Source of the DNA: Delphinus delphis
Lineage: Eukaryota > Chordata > Mammalia > Artiodactyla > Delphinidae
Assembly (NCBI RefSeq): GCF_949987515.2
Contig: NC_082687.1
Location: 20,630,148 to 20,694,147 of the forward strand
Direction: 5' to 3'
DNA: 64,000 nt
A model generated the notes under the pieces. It was not told where the DNA came from, did no database searches, and worked only from the letters and a program-made list of their open reading frames with translations. The position numbers and the translations under genes were made by a program. How positions within the stretch are numbered: the stretch's first letter is position 1; each line of letters opens with the position of its first letter. This document shows, one piece after another, positions 44,621 through 54,385 of this stretch.

Positions 44621-46042
44621 CCCTCCAATGATTTTTAATAACCAAAATTTACAAGATAAAGACCATATTCTCCATTATGGTTTTAAGTAGGACTCTCCCT
44701 CATAGACAAAACTTCTAGTTTCAGGAAAGCCTCAGCTTAAAAAATGCAGACCTTTTCATCCCTACATAGGTGTCTATTTATCCAGTTTCCCAAATTCCAG
44801 TCACTTGCACACTGAAGACAAGTAAATGTTAATTAATTAATAGCTTCCTACTGACATTATAACTTAATATTTTCCTATGTGTTGACTCGGTTTCTTATTA
44901 ATTTACCAATATTTTCCTTTATTTTTCTTTCAGTTCTATTGAGATATTATTGACTTACAGTACTGTAGAAATGGTGGGCGTACAGCATAATGACATATGT
45001 TGTAAAAGGATCAGCAAACAATTTAAATTTAAAAAAAATTACTAAATACTTCATATGACAGTTTGGTAGCCTCCATTTAAAACATAAGTTAAATTTACAC
45101 AATTCATAACATTACATGAGATGGGCTGTGCAATTCTCAATATTATCTGGTGTTCTGAAATTTGTACATAAACCACAGCTGGGGAAGTGCTAATTCATGA
45201 GACAAATTCTGCTCCTTTCTTCTTTCTTTTACTCCAGTAGTCGCCTCTGAGCCCTGTTAGCCTGGAGGCTGAATCTTCCGTGCCTTGGGGCAGGGCGGGT
45301 CACTCCCCTCAGAGGAGACCAGAAGGTCCTCCTGGAGAACATGGACTGGGATATGGGTCAGTATCACCCAGGTTCCCCTAAGAGGTGAAACATCTGACTT
45401 GTAGGAGAAGGCTTCTTAGGAGGATGAAATGAAAGGTGTTCTGAACCTGGAGCCCTCCCCGCATCCCTTGTCCCATCATGAAGACAATTCTGAGGGGTTG
45501 GTCTGGAACATGCGTAGATGGTGGAGGTTGGGGGACAGTGCAGGCCTGGATTGGGCTCAGGTGAGGTGAGTTGGGTAGAGGCTGGGAGTCAATGCTTAGC
45601 ATTGGGGCAGGTGTCCTTATGGTCATTTGGTGTGCCTGTGTGAATCCAAGTCCAGTTGTACTGGGAAGAGGATAATTATCTGCGGATAATTCCACAGATC
45701 AGGTCTCTGAGTATCCTCAGAGGATAAAAGGAACCTGAGTCTTACATTTTTGTGAGGAGGGGGTAGGTAGGAGGGGAAGATCTAGCAAAACAGGATGGAG
45801 ACCCAGGCAGATCTCTTGCCTGCTGCCTGAGTTTGGAGTCCTGATCACATTTATGTTTGACATTCTCTGGTCTGCATATTGAGTCTACACGTCAGTGCTC
45901 TGTGGTTGGTGACATGGTCCAGACCAGATGTCTTGGTGGCAAGCTGGGGAACGTCATAGGAGAAGCTCCCAGGCCTGTTGGCAATGATGTTTGAGGATTG
46001 ACCAATGTGCTTCGCTGTAGGTTGTGAGGTTTAACGATATCC

Positions 46043-46191
46043 TCATCCTTTAACTGGTCCACAAGTTGAGAGCAAAGAGCTCAGTACAGAGCTCTTGATG
46101 TAAGGCTGTGCATGGCAGATGGCCCTCATATCAAGTGTCTTGAGTGATGGATGACCTGTGACAACAAGTTCCTTGACAAATTTTTTAGTGA
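46043..46191 (-). pseudogene. Possible exon C of the gene-like segment, copy 2
   Basis: On the minus strand a pyrimidine-rich run ('gtcttctcccacatccttcc') leads to a cacacag acceptor at 46,192. The following open stretch encodes FVKELVVTGHPSLKTLDMRA and ends at a TGA at 46,043-46,045. Copy 1 has one extra T in the same place (about 40,040), which moves the frame. I could not place a good donor for exon B, so joining B to C is not supported. The protein is not recognised. Confidence 0.2.
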
Positions 46192-46418
46192 CTGTGTGCA
46201 CAGTAATTGGCTTGGAAGGATGTGGGAGAAGACACCACAAATATAAAGTATATTTGAATTGCCTCTCAATCAAGAGAAAAAATAGAAGTAACCAAATAAA
46301 AATATTTGGAACCTATGAAATTAAATTTCACAGTAAAAGAAAAATGATCATTTTATATATGAAGAGGTACGCAACCTCAGTGATGGTCAGGGGGAAATAA
46401 ATTACAAAGCCAATGTAA

Positions 46419-46680
46419 TCATTTTTCTTTCTTATATAGAAAACGTAAAGTGCCTTTGTAGCGTCTCTTGTCAACATCAGTGGAAACAAGCCCTTTGATG
46501 TACTCTTGCAGGGAGTATACATGACTAATATCCCTTTTGAGGCAGTTTGTCCCCTCGTTTGCTTCTACACGTTCTGGACTTTTGGGGTTCTGTGGTGCTG
46601 ATGTCTGTGTGATGATCTGGAAATTTGCTATGTCCTTCCACCTCTGGTCAATCTCCTTCAGGCATTGATAACTTGATTTC
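46419..46680 (-). pseudogene. Candidate exon B, copy 2 (open)
   Basis: It has the same acceptor as copy 1 (intron ends at 46,681). The frame reads KSSYQCLKEIDQRWKDI, later NCLKRDISHVYSLQEYIKGL and VDKRRYKGTLRFL, and stops at 46,419-46,421: about 86 codons with no interruption. It is in phase with exon candidate A' at 46,923-47,068 (2 + 1 bases at the splice). Composition is ordinary, charged and Lys-rich, with no signal peptide or membrane segment. I do not recognise the family. A decayed duplicated gene or an unannotated lineage gene are both possible. Confidence 0.33.
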
Positions 46681-46922
46681 CTGAAGTAGAAGAAAAAAGG
46701 CAAAAAAAATCATATACACATTGAGACAAGACAGTGGAATAGAAGGACGTGGAGTTCAAAAAGAAAAAGAAAACCAAACCACCAAATAGTTCTGTCTCAT
46801 TACTTCAACCTCACGCTTCACCCCCAGACAAATCCCAACTCCTGGAAAACCACTCTGCAGAGGGAGCTGTCCTCTGGAGGTGGGGAGACTGTAAAGGAGG
46901 AGGCTAGAGGTGGGAAACTCAC

Positions 46923-47068
46923 CAGCAGGAGACCTGGTGACCAGGTAACTTTTCAGAGCTCTTCCAGCCCAGAGAGTCCACCGTCCTTTGGGGGGATGGG
47001 GCTTCGTTAGGGGTAGGAGTGCCCACCTGGATCTGGAGACTGTGGTCCCACGCAGATGCGACCAGGCA
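46923..47068 (-). pseudogene. Candidate exon A', copy 2
   Basis: 146-bp open stretch on the minus strand between a ctgtag acceptor (47,069-47,074) and a CTGCTG|gtgagt donor (intron 46,681-46,922, 242 bp, ending ttctacttcag). Translation includes WDHSLQIQVGTPTPNEAPSP and, at the splice, QVSCW. Pro- and Ser-rich, so possibly a linker. The region upstream in this frame has a TAG at the acceptor itself, so an earlier exon would have to supply the start. Confidence 0.33.
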
Positions 47069-47217
47069 CTACAGGTCCGAGGAGGGCTCAGTTGCTGCAC
47101 CATCCTTCCCAGGTCCCTCTGTCCCAGGTCAGTCCAGCCTTGGGACCCAAGCCGGCTCATATTCTAGGGGTGGCACGGCAGCCCGGGTCACTGAGGCCTG
47201 AGGGGAACACACGAGGC

Positions 47218-48057
47218 ATTGTTTTAAATTTAATTTTTATTTTATATTGCAGTTTACTTGATTTATCATATTGTGTTGTTTTAGGTGTTCAGCAGGTTGA
47301 TTCAGTTGCACATAGACATATATATGTTCTTTATTCCTATTCTTCTCAATATAGGTTATTAAAGAGTGTTGGGTAGAGTTCCCTGTGCTAAACAGTAGGT
47401 CCTTGTTGATGATCAATTTCATACATATTCCGGCATATATGCTAATCCCACCTTCTCATTTGTCCCTTCCTGCTACCTTTCCCCTTTGGTGAACACATGT
47501 TTGTTTTCTAAGTCTACGAGCCGGATATTGTTTTATAAATTGATTCCTTTGTATCAGGGTTTGAATTAGACCTATAAGTGATATCATGTGAGATTTCTCT
47601 TTCCTTTCTGACTTACTTCACTTAGTATGATCACTTCTAAGTCCATCCGTGTTGCTGCAAGTGGCATTATTTCCATTTTTATGGCTGAGCAGTATTCCAT
47701 TGTCTATATGTACTCCCTCTTCTTTGTCCATTCATTGGTCTGTGAACATTTTCTTTGCTTCCATGTCTTGGCCATTGAACATACGGATGCTACGGCCGTT
47801 GGGGTACGCAGGTGTTTTCGAATGCTGATTTTCTCTGGATATCTCCAAAGGAGTGGGACTGCTGGATCATCTGGTCTCTTTATTATTAATTTTTTAAGGA
47901 ACCTCCATACTGTTGTTTATCGTGGCAGTTACCAGGTTCCATTTCCACCAGCAGCGTAGGCACGTTCCCTTTTCTCCACGCTCTCGCCGGCTCTTACTGT
48001 TTGTAGACATTTTGATGATGGCCATTGTGACTGGTCCGAGGTGATACCTCCTTGTAG
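47218..48057 (-). mobile_element. Antisense L1 3' end in copy 2
   Basis: Counterpart of 41,070-41,909. Beyond SINE C, the L1 text continues at 48,274-48,400 ('ccttgtagttttgatatccg', 'ctgataggtagggctgctga'), which shows that SINE C is inserted within this L1. Confidence 0.87.
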
Positions 48058-48061
48058 TTTT

Positions 48062-48269
48062 TTTTTTGTTTTTTTTTGCGGTACGCGGGCCTCTCACTAC
48101 TGTGGCCTCTCCCGTTGCGGAGCACAGGCTCCGGACGCGCAGGCTCAGCGGCCATGGCTCACGGGCCCAGCTGCTCCACGGCATGTGGGATCTTCCCGGA
48201 CCGGGGCACGAACCCATGTCCCCTGCATCGGCCGGCGGACTCTCAACCACTGCGCCACCAGGGAAGCCC
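48062..48269 (-). mobile_element. SINE C, right edge of the tandem duplication
   Basis: Short-form CHR SINE, antisense, with an interrupted T-run. The flanks ccttgtagtttt at 48,050-48,061 and 48,274-48,285 form its own target-site duplication. Private bases include 'cagctgctcc' and 'cccatgtcc'. Confidence 0.93.
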
Positions 48270-48273
48270 CCTC

Positions 48274-48410
48274 CCTTGTAGTTTTGATATCCGTTTCTCT
48301 GATAGGTAGGGCTGCTGAGCACCTTGAGTTTTGCTTTTTTTTTTTCTTTTATTCGTGTGTGTAGAAGTTACCTCTTTAAATTGGCTTCTTCACGGTCGTC
48401 AGAGTTTTAA
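48274..48410 (-). mobile_element. Continuation of the antisense L1 beyond SINE C
   Basis: L1 text resumes after the SINE's flanking repeat and ends near the U-type segment. Copy 1 lacks this part because the duplication ended inside the SINE. Confidence 0.7.
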
Positions 48411-48414
48411 ATTC

Positions 48415-48625
48415 TTTTTTCCATTTCCTACCCAAGGACATTTCTTGAGGGCAGGTGTCATTTACAGCCCCCCAGGCTTTGTGAATATGAAGTGCTCATA
48501 AGCACTGGTTTTAAAGCTGTTGTTGCGGTATCGGCCACAAGGTGGCAGGATTTCTTCATCCCCAAAGCTGGTTATTCTTGCCACAAGAACCTGAGAGAAA
48601 GTTGTATTTCTGGGTGTAAATTCGA
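48415..48625 (-). repeat. U segment, inverted copy
   Basis: The reverse complement of this stretch resembles 50,935-51,270, 52,155-52,480 and 53,340-53,600. Shared cues, read on the plus strand here, are 'gtgtcatttacagcccccca', 'aagcactggttttaaagc' and 'ggccacaaggtggcagga'. As in the other copies, an L1 3' end adjoins it on one side. Confidence 0.75.
48535..48548 (+). promoter_or_regulatory. CTCF-like motif in the inverted U copy
   Basis: ccacaaggtggcag differs from the CTCF core (CCASYAGRKGGCRS) at one position. The U copies at 52,276-52,289 and 53,387-53,400 carry related but weaker versions on the opposite strand. Confidence 0.4.
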
Positions 48626-48654
48626 GTAGTATGGGGCTGAAAAATCAACCAAGG

Positions 48655-48797
48655 AGACTTCCCTGGCGGTCCAGTGGTTAACACTCTGATCTTCCAGTAT
48701 AGGGGCTCGGGTTCAATTTCTGGTCTGGGAAATTGGATTGCCCATGCCACGTGGCCAAAAAAAAAAAAAAAAAAAAAGAGGAAGAAAAAAAGAGAAA
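48655..48797 (+). mobile_element. Older CHR-related SINE, sense
   Basis: 'gacttccctggcggtccagt' begins a shorter, diverged relative of the CHR SINEs ending in 'catgccacgtggcc' and a long A-rich tail. The flanks aaaatcaaccaagg (48,641-48,654) and aaaacaacctaagg (48,800-48,813) are the target-site duplication. Confidence 0.85.
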
Positions 48798-48814
48798 GAA
48801 AAACAACCTAAGGG

Positions 48815-49235
48815 GTTGCGTCTCATTAATTCTTTGCCCTTACACTTCACCCCCGGGCAAATTCCACCCCCTGGGACACCATACTGCAGAGAGAGCTGTC
48901 CTCTGGAGGTGGGGAGACTGTAAGGCTGGAGGCTAGAGGCGGGAAACTCACCAGCAGGAGACCTGGAGACCAGCTGACTTTTCAGAGCTCTTCCAGCCCA
49001 GAGAGTCCACCGTCCTCTGGGTGCACTGGGCTTGGTTCAGGGGTAGGAGTGCCCACCTGGATCTGGAGACTGTGGTCCCATGCAGTCGGGACCAGGCACT
49101 ACAGGTCCAAGGAGGGCTAATTTGCTGCACCATCCTTCCCAGGTCCCTCTGTCCCAGGTCAGTCCATCCTTGGGACCCATGCCAGAGATGTGACACAAGT
49201 ACAGGTCACCGAGGGCTGAGAGGGACGTAGGAGGC
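48815..49235 (-). pseudogene. Third, older copy of the exon-A region
   Basis: Aligns with about 40,640-41,065 and 46,788-47,213 but with clearly more differences. The exon candidate is 48,952-49,098 (147 bp, one base longer than in the other two), with the same ctgtag acceptor and gtgagt donor. The extra base moves the frame, so the A-to-B reading found in copy 2 is not kept here. The part that would hold exon B is absent. Confidence 0.4.
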
Positions 49236-49239
49236 ATTT

Positions 49240-49725
49240 CGTTTTTGAATTTGTTTTATTTTATATTGGAGTAGATTGTTTAACAATGTTGTATTGTTTT
49301 AGGTGTTCAGCAAGTTGATTCAGTTTTACGTAGAAATATATCTGGTTTTTTTCTGATTCTTTCCCCATATAGTTTATTAAAGAGTGTTGAGTAGAGTTCC
49401 CTGTGGCATACACAGGTCTTTGTTGATTATCGATTTCACATATATTATGGGGAACATGCTATACCTCATTTGTCCCTTTCCACCACCTTTCCACTTTGGT
49501 ATCCATACTTTTGTTTTCTAGGTCTGTGAGGCTGTTTATGTTTTGTAAATTGGTTCCTTTGTATTAATGTCTGGTTTCCACCTTTAAGTCACATCATGTA
49601 ATATTTCTCTTTCCTTTCTGACTTACTTCACTTAGTATGATCACCCCTAAGTCCGCCCGTGTTGCTTCAATGGGCATTATTTCATTTTTTTTTTTAACGG
49701 CTGAGTAACATTCCATGGTCCTGGG
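49240..49725 (-). mobile_element. Antisense L1 3' end of the third copy
   Basis: The same L1 3' insertion that follows the exon-A region in copies 1 and 2, more diverged and cut off at 49,725. Its presence in all three copies means the L1 inserted before the older duplication. Confidence 0.8.
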
Positions 49726-50895
49726 TGTATAAACAGCAAAAACCAGAATTTGAAAAACTTTCACCCCAACATTCACTGTAGCACTATTTACAATAGCCAA
49801 GACATGGAATCAACCGAAATGTCCATCAACAGATGAATGGATAGAGAAGAACTGGTACATAGACACAACAGAATATTATTCAGCCATTAAAAAGGAAGGA
49901 AATCATGCCATCTGCAGCAATACGGAGGGAATCTCAGACGATCATACTAAGTGAAGTAAGTCAGACAGAGCAAGACAAATATCATATGATAACCCTTATA
50001 GGTGGACTCTAGAAAGTGATACCAGTAAACTAATTTCAAGAGAGAAACAGACTCAAAGTTAGTTATTAGAGACGTGCAAATCAAAACTACAAAGAGGTAT
50101 CACCTTGCACCAGTTAGAATGGCCATCACCAAAAAGTCTACAAACTGTAAATGCTAGCAAGGGAGTGGAGAAAAGGGAACCTTCCTACACTGTTGGTGAG
50201 AATGTAAACAGGTCACAGCCACTAGGGAGAACAGTAGGGCGGTTCCTTAACAAGCTAAAAATAGAGCTACCATATGATCCGGCAGTCCCACTCCTGGGCG
50301 TGTATCAGGAGAAAACCAGAATTTGAAAAACATGCACCCCAACGTTCACTGCCACACTAGTTACAACAGCCAAGGCATGGAAGCAACCAAAATGTCCATC
50401 AACAGATGAATCAATAAAGAAGAAGTGGTACATCGAGACAAATGAATATTATTCGCCATAAAAAAAGACTGAAATAATGCCATTAGCAGCAACATGGATA
50501 GACCTAGAGATGATCACACTAAGTGAAGCAAGTCATATAGAGACAAAAAAATATCATATGATATCACTTAGTGGTGGAATCAAATAAGTGATACCAAGGA
50601 ACTAATTTGTAAAAGAGACACAGATTTAGAAAAACAACTTATGGTTACCAAAGGAGAACGTTGGGGGGAAGGGATAAATTAGGAGGTTGAGATGTACGTA
50701 AACACACTAATACAAACGAAACAGCTAATCAACAGGGACCAACTGTATAGTTCAGGGAACTCTACTCGACACTCTTTAATAATCTATTGGGAACAGAGTC
50801 CGAAAAAGAATAGATAAATGTATATGTATAACTGAATCAACTTGCTGTACACCTACAAATCACAACATTGTAATTAAACTTTACTCCAGGAAAAC
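49726..50895 (+). mobile_element. L1 3' ends, sense (two pieces)
   Basis: At 49,726 the strand of the L1 sequence switches from antisense to sense. Two sense 3' ends follow, about 49,726-50,060 and 50,061-50,895. Each has 'ccccaac(a/g)ttcactg', 'caacagatgaat' and 'atcatatgat' cues. The second ends in 'caacattgtaattaaactt'. Confidence 0.82.
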
Positions 50896-50934
50896 AACAA
50901 AAATTAAATTAAAAAAAAACAAGAAGGGATTATC

Positions 50935-51270
50935 ACAGGCATTTGGGTGTATGTTCTGGTTAATTCCCCTGTAATTTACAACACACAGAGGAGTGCAACT
51001 AAGGCTCTGGTTGCCCCAGTAACCAGTGTTGGGCATGAAGAAATCCTTCCACCACCCTGTGGTCATTTTCTTTAACAGCAAGTTACAAACCAGGTCATTT
51101 GGGCACTTCATATTCACAAGCACTCCTGGGCTATGAATGACACGTACCCTCAAGAAATGTCCTGGGGTAGGTAATTGAAAAAGGAGTCAAAGACGGCAGC
51201 CTTTCAAGATGCCAATTTCAATAGGTAAATTTTACTCTCACCATTTAAAAAAAAAAAAAAGCACGTGAAA
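50935..51270 (+). repeat. U segment, copy 1 of the array
   Basis: Non-L1 sequence between L1 3' ends. It holds an X-box-like gttgccccagtaac at 51,010-51,023 and ends by running into an A-rich run before the next L1. The minus frame 50,881-51,153 aligns with minus frames in the other U copies (for example CNLLLKKMTT here, FNLLLWKTAT in the next), which reflects shared descent. I do not claim a protein. Confidence 0.75.
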
Positions 51271-51274
51271 ATTT

Positions 51275-52145
51275 GTTCAACATAGCTAGCTAATTATTAG
51301 AGACACGCAAATCGAAATCTCAACGAGGTATCACCTCGCGCCAGCCAGAATGGCCATCATCAAAAAGTCTACGAACTGTAAATGCTGGCAAGGGTGTGGA
51401 GAAAAGGCAAGCCTCCTACACTGTTGGTGGGACTGTAAACTGGTCACAGCCACTGGAGAACAGTATGAAGGTTCCTTAACAAGCTAAAAATAGAGCTAGC
51501 ATATGATCCGGCAGTCCCACTCCTGGGCGTATACCTGGAGAAAACCAGAATTCGAAAAACATGCACCCCAACGTTCACTGCCACACTAGTTACAACAGCC
51601 AAGGCATGGAAGCAACCAAAACGTCCATCGACAGATGAATCAATAAAGAAGTGGTACATAGAGACTACTGAATATTACTCAACCATAAAATAGACTGAAA
51701 TAATGCCATTTGCAGCAGCATAGTATAATCATCCCTAGGTCCATCTGTGTGAAGTAAGTCAGATAGAGAAAGACAAATATCATATGATATCACTTGTAGG
51801 TGGAATCTAAAAATTAATACCAATGAGCTGATTTACAAAAGACAGATCACAGACTTGGAAAACATATTTATGTTTACCAAAGAGGCAAGGTGGGGTAAAG
51901 GGATAAATTAGGTGGTTGGGATTAAATATACATACTAAGACATATAAAATAGGTGATCAAAAAGAACTACTGTAGCACAGGGAACTCTGCTCAACATTCT
52001 GTAATAATCTATGTGGGATAAGAATTCAAAAATGAATAGACATATGTATATGTAGAACTGAAGAAGTTGATGTTGACCTACAAAGGAACACAACACTGTA
52101 AATCAACATTACTCCAACAAAAAATAAAAATTAAATTAAAATTAA
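51275..52145 (+). mobile_element. L1 3' end, array unit
   Basis: Starts 'gcacgtgaaaatttgttcaa' after an A-run and ends 'actccaacaaaaaataaaaa'. It covers the ORF2 end and 3' UTR and is followed directly by the next U segment. Confidence 0.85.
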
Positions 52146-52154
52146 AATATAGGT

Positions 52155-52480
52155 AATGAGACGCAAGCTTTTGGGTGTTTGTTCTGGTATAGTTGACGCT
52201 AATTTACAGCCCAGGAACGTGAATCCCACTAAAGCTCTGGTTGCCTGAGTAACCAGAGTTGGTCATGAAGAAATGCTGCCGCCTTGTGGCCGTTTTCCAT
52301 AACAGCAAGTTAAAAACCAGCGCTTCTGGGCATGTAACACTCACAGGTACTGTGGGGCTGTAAATGAACTTGCCCGGAAGAAATGTCTTGGGGTAGGCAA
52401 TCAAAAATGAATTCAAAAGAGGACAGACTTTGAAAAAGCCAATTTCAACAGGTAAATATTACTCACACTGTTAAAAAAAA
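52155..52480 (+). repeat. U segment, copy 2 of the array
   Basis: Contains the best X-box-like palindrome, gttgcctgagtaac at 52,240-52,253, inside longer arms ctctggtt and aaccagag. A CTCF-like motif on the minus strand lies at 52,276-52,289. Confidence 0.77.
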
Positions 52481-53335
52481 ACACGTGCAAAGATGCTAAA
52501 CATCACTAATTATGAGAGACATGTAAGTCAAAACTACAAGGAGGTATCACATTGCACCTGTCAGAATGGCCATCATCAAAAAGTTTGCAAACAATAAATG
52601 CTAGATAGGGAACCTCCTATGCTGTTGATGGGAATGTAAAGTGGTCACAGCCACTATGGAGGTTCCTTACCAAGCTAAAAATTGAGCTACCTATGATCCG
52701 GCAGTCCCACTCCTGGGCATATAGCCAGAGAAAACCAGAATTTGAAAAGACACTTGCTCCCCGACTTTCACTGCAACACTATTTACAATAGCCAAGACAT
52801 GGAAGCAACCAAAATGTTCATCAACAGATGAATGGCTAAAGAAGAAGTGGCGCATGGGCACAATAGAATATTATTCAGCCATAAAAAAAATAATGAAATA
52901 CTGCCATTTGCAGCAACACGGGTCAACCTAGAGATGATCATACTAAGTGAAGTAAGTCAGAGAAAGACAAATATCATATGATATCACTTATAGGTGGAAT
53001 CTAGTAAGTGATAAAAAATGAACTAATTTGTAAAAGAGAAGCAGACTTAAAGACTTAGAAAACAAACTTACAGTTAACAAAGCTGACTGGTGGGGGGAAG
53101 GAATAAATTAGGAGGTTGGGATTAACATATACACACTAATACAAATCAAATAGATAATCACCAGGGACTAACTGTATAGACCAGGGAACTCTGCCCAACA
53201 CTCTGTAATATCCTATATGGGTACACAATCTGAAAAAGAATGGATATATGTATATGTATAACTGAATCAACTTGCTGTACACCTACAAAACACAGCATTG
53301 TAAATAAACTTTACTCCAATAAAAATAAAAACTAA
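52481..53335 (+). mobile_element. L1 3' end, array unit
   Basis: Same structure as 51,275-52,145, starting 'acgtgcaaagatgctaaaca' and ending 'actccaataaaaataaaaac'. Confidence 0.85.
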
Positions 53336-53339
53336 ATAC

Positions 53340-53600
53340 ACTGTGGTTCTTGTGCCCCAGGAACCAGAGTTGGGTATGAAGAAATCCTTCCACCTTGTGG
53401 CCATTCACTGTAACAGCAAGTTTAAAACCAGTGCTTTTGGGTCCTTTAATAGTCACAAAGACTTCAGGGTTGTAAACGACAGGCGCCCCCAATAAATGTC
53501 CTGGGGTAGGTAATGGAAAAACAATTCAAAACAGGGCAGACTTTCAAGAGGCCAATTTCATGAGGTAAATTTTACTCACACTGTCTCTTTTCAAAAAAAG
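53340..53600 (+). repeat. U segment, copy 3 of the array (shorter)
   Basis: Lacks the first part of the other U copies and begins near the X-box position, which is degraded here. A CTCF-like remnant lies at 53,387-53,400. Confidence 0.72.
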
Positions 53601-53604
53601 CACA

Positions 53605-54205
53605 TGAAAAGATGCTTAATATCACTAATTATTAGAGACATGCAAATCAAAACTACAATGAGTTATCACCTCCCACCCGTCAGAATGGCCATCATCAAAA
53701 AGTCTACAAACAATAAATGCTGCAGAGGACCTGGAGAAAAGGGTACCTTCCTATGCTGTTAGTGGAATGTAACCTGGTAACAGCCACTATCAAGAAGAAT
53801 ATGAAGGTTCCTTAAAAAACTAAAAATAGAGCTAGTATATGATCTGGTAGCCCACTCCTGGGCGTATATCGGGAGAAAACCAGAATTCGAAAAGACACAT
53901 GGTCCCCAACGTTCACTGCAGCACTATTTACAATAGCCAAGACATGGAATCAACCAAAATGTCCATTGACAGATGAATGGCTAAAGAAGTGGTACATACA
54001 GACAGCTGAATATTACTCAGCCATAAAGAAAGAATGAAATAATGCCATTTGCAGTAACGTGGATGGAACTAGAGATGATAATACTAAGTAAGTCAGACAG
54101 AGAAAGACAAATATCATACGATACCACTTTTATGTGGCATCTAAAAAAATGATAGAAATAAACTAATTTACAAAACAGAAAGAGACTCACAGACTTCAAA
54201 TATCC
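53605..54205 (+). mobile_element. L1 3' end, last array unit (3' cut)
   Basis: 'gcacatgaaaagatgcttaa' to about 'agagactcacagacttcaaa'. It stops before the usual L1 3' tail, so the array is broken here. Confidence 0.8.
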
Positions 54206-54385
54206 TTTAGGGAGAAAATTTTAAAAATCTATTACAGGTCATTAAATGTCAACCTGAAAAAAATAAGCAATAATTAACATTGTAAAGGTATTTATTCTCC
54301 TCCAATGAATCTGTACCAGGCATTAGCACACTAAACCTGCAGATCACATCCAGCCCACCATCTTCTTTTGTAAATAAAATTTTAT
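54206..54385. other. Spacer with hAT-like remnant
   Basis: 'cagatcacatccagcccacc' and 'tttgtaaataaaattttatt' (54,340-54,385) resemble the same hAT element type seen at 1,198-1,335. The rest is unassigned. Confidence 0.45.

Larger units (their letters stand above)
42118..48057. repeat. Tandem duplication, copy 2 (without edge SINEs)
   Basis: Second copy of the 6.14-kb unit in the same orientation, with the same internal order as 35,983-41,909. Differences are scattered point changes and small indels, for example an extra 'attaatta' stretch near 44,830 and 'taattatctgc' near 45,675. It contains antisense L1 ORF2 (to about 44,400), SINE D', the gene-like segment (about 45,190-47,215) and an antisense L1 3' end (about 47,218-48,057). 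Confidence 0.95.

Noticed and set aside
35983..48057. The tandem duplication as an assembly artefact
   Set aside because: The copies differ by scattered substitutions and small indels of about 1 percent or more, and the junction SINE is a hybrid with mixed flanks. An assembly repeat of one locus would give near-identical copies. Long reads would settle it.
48535..53400. CRISPR-like array
   Set aside because: Repeat units are 1.2 kb composites of L1 and other DNA in a mammalian genome, not short repeats with unique spacers.
50935..53600. Homologous minus-strand frames in the U segments as a gene family
   Set aside because: The frames align with each other, but this follows from the duplication of U. 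They are short, have no splice support, and extend into L1 sequence.
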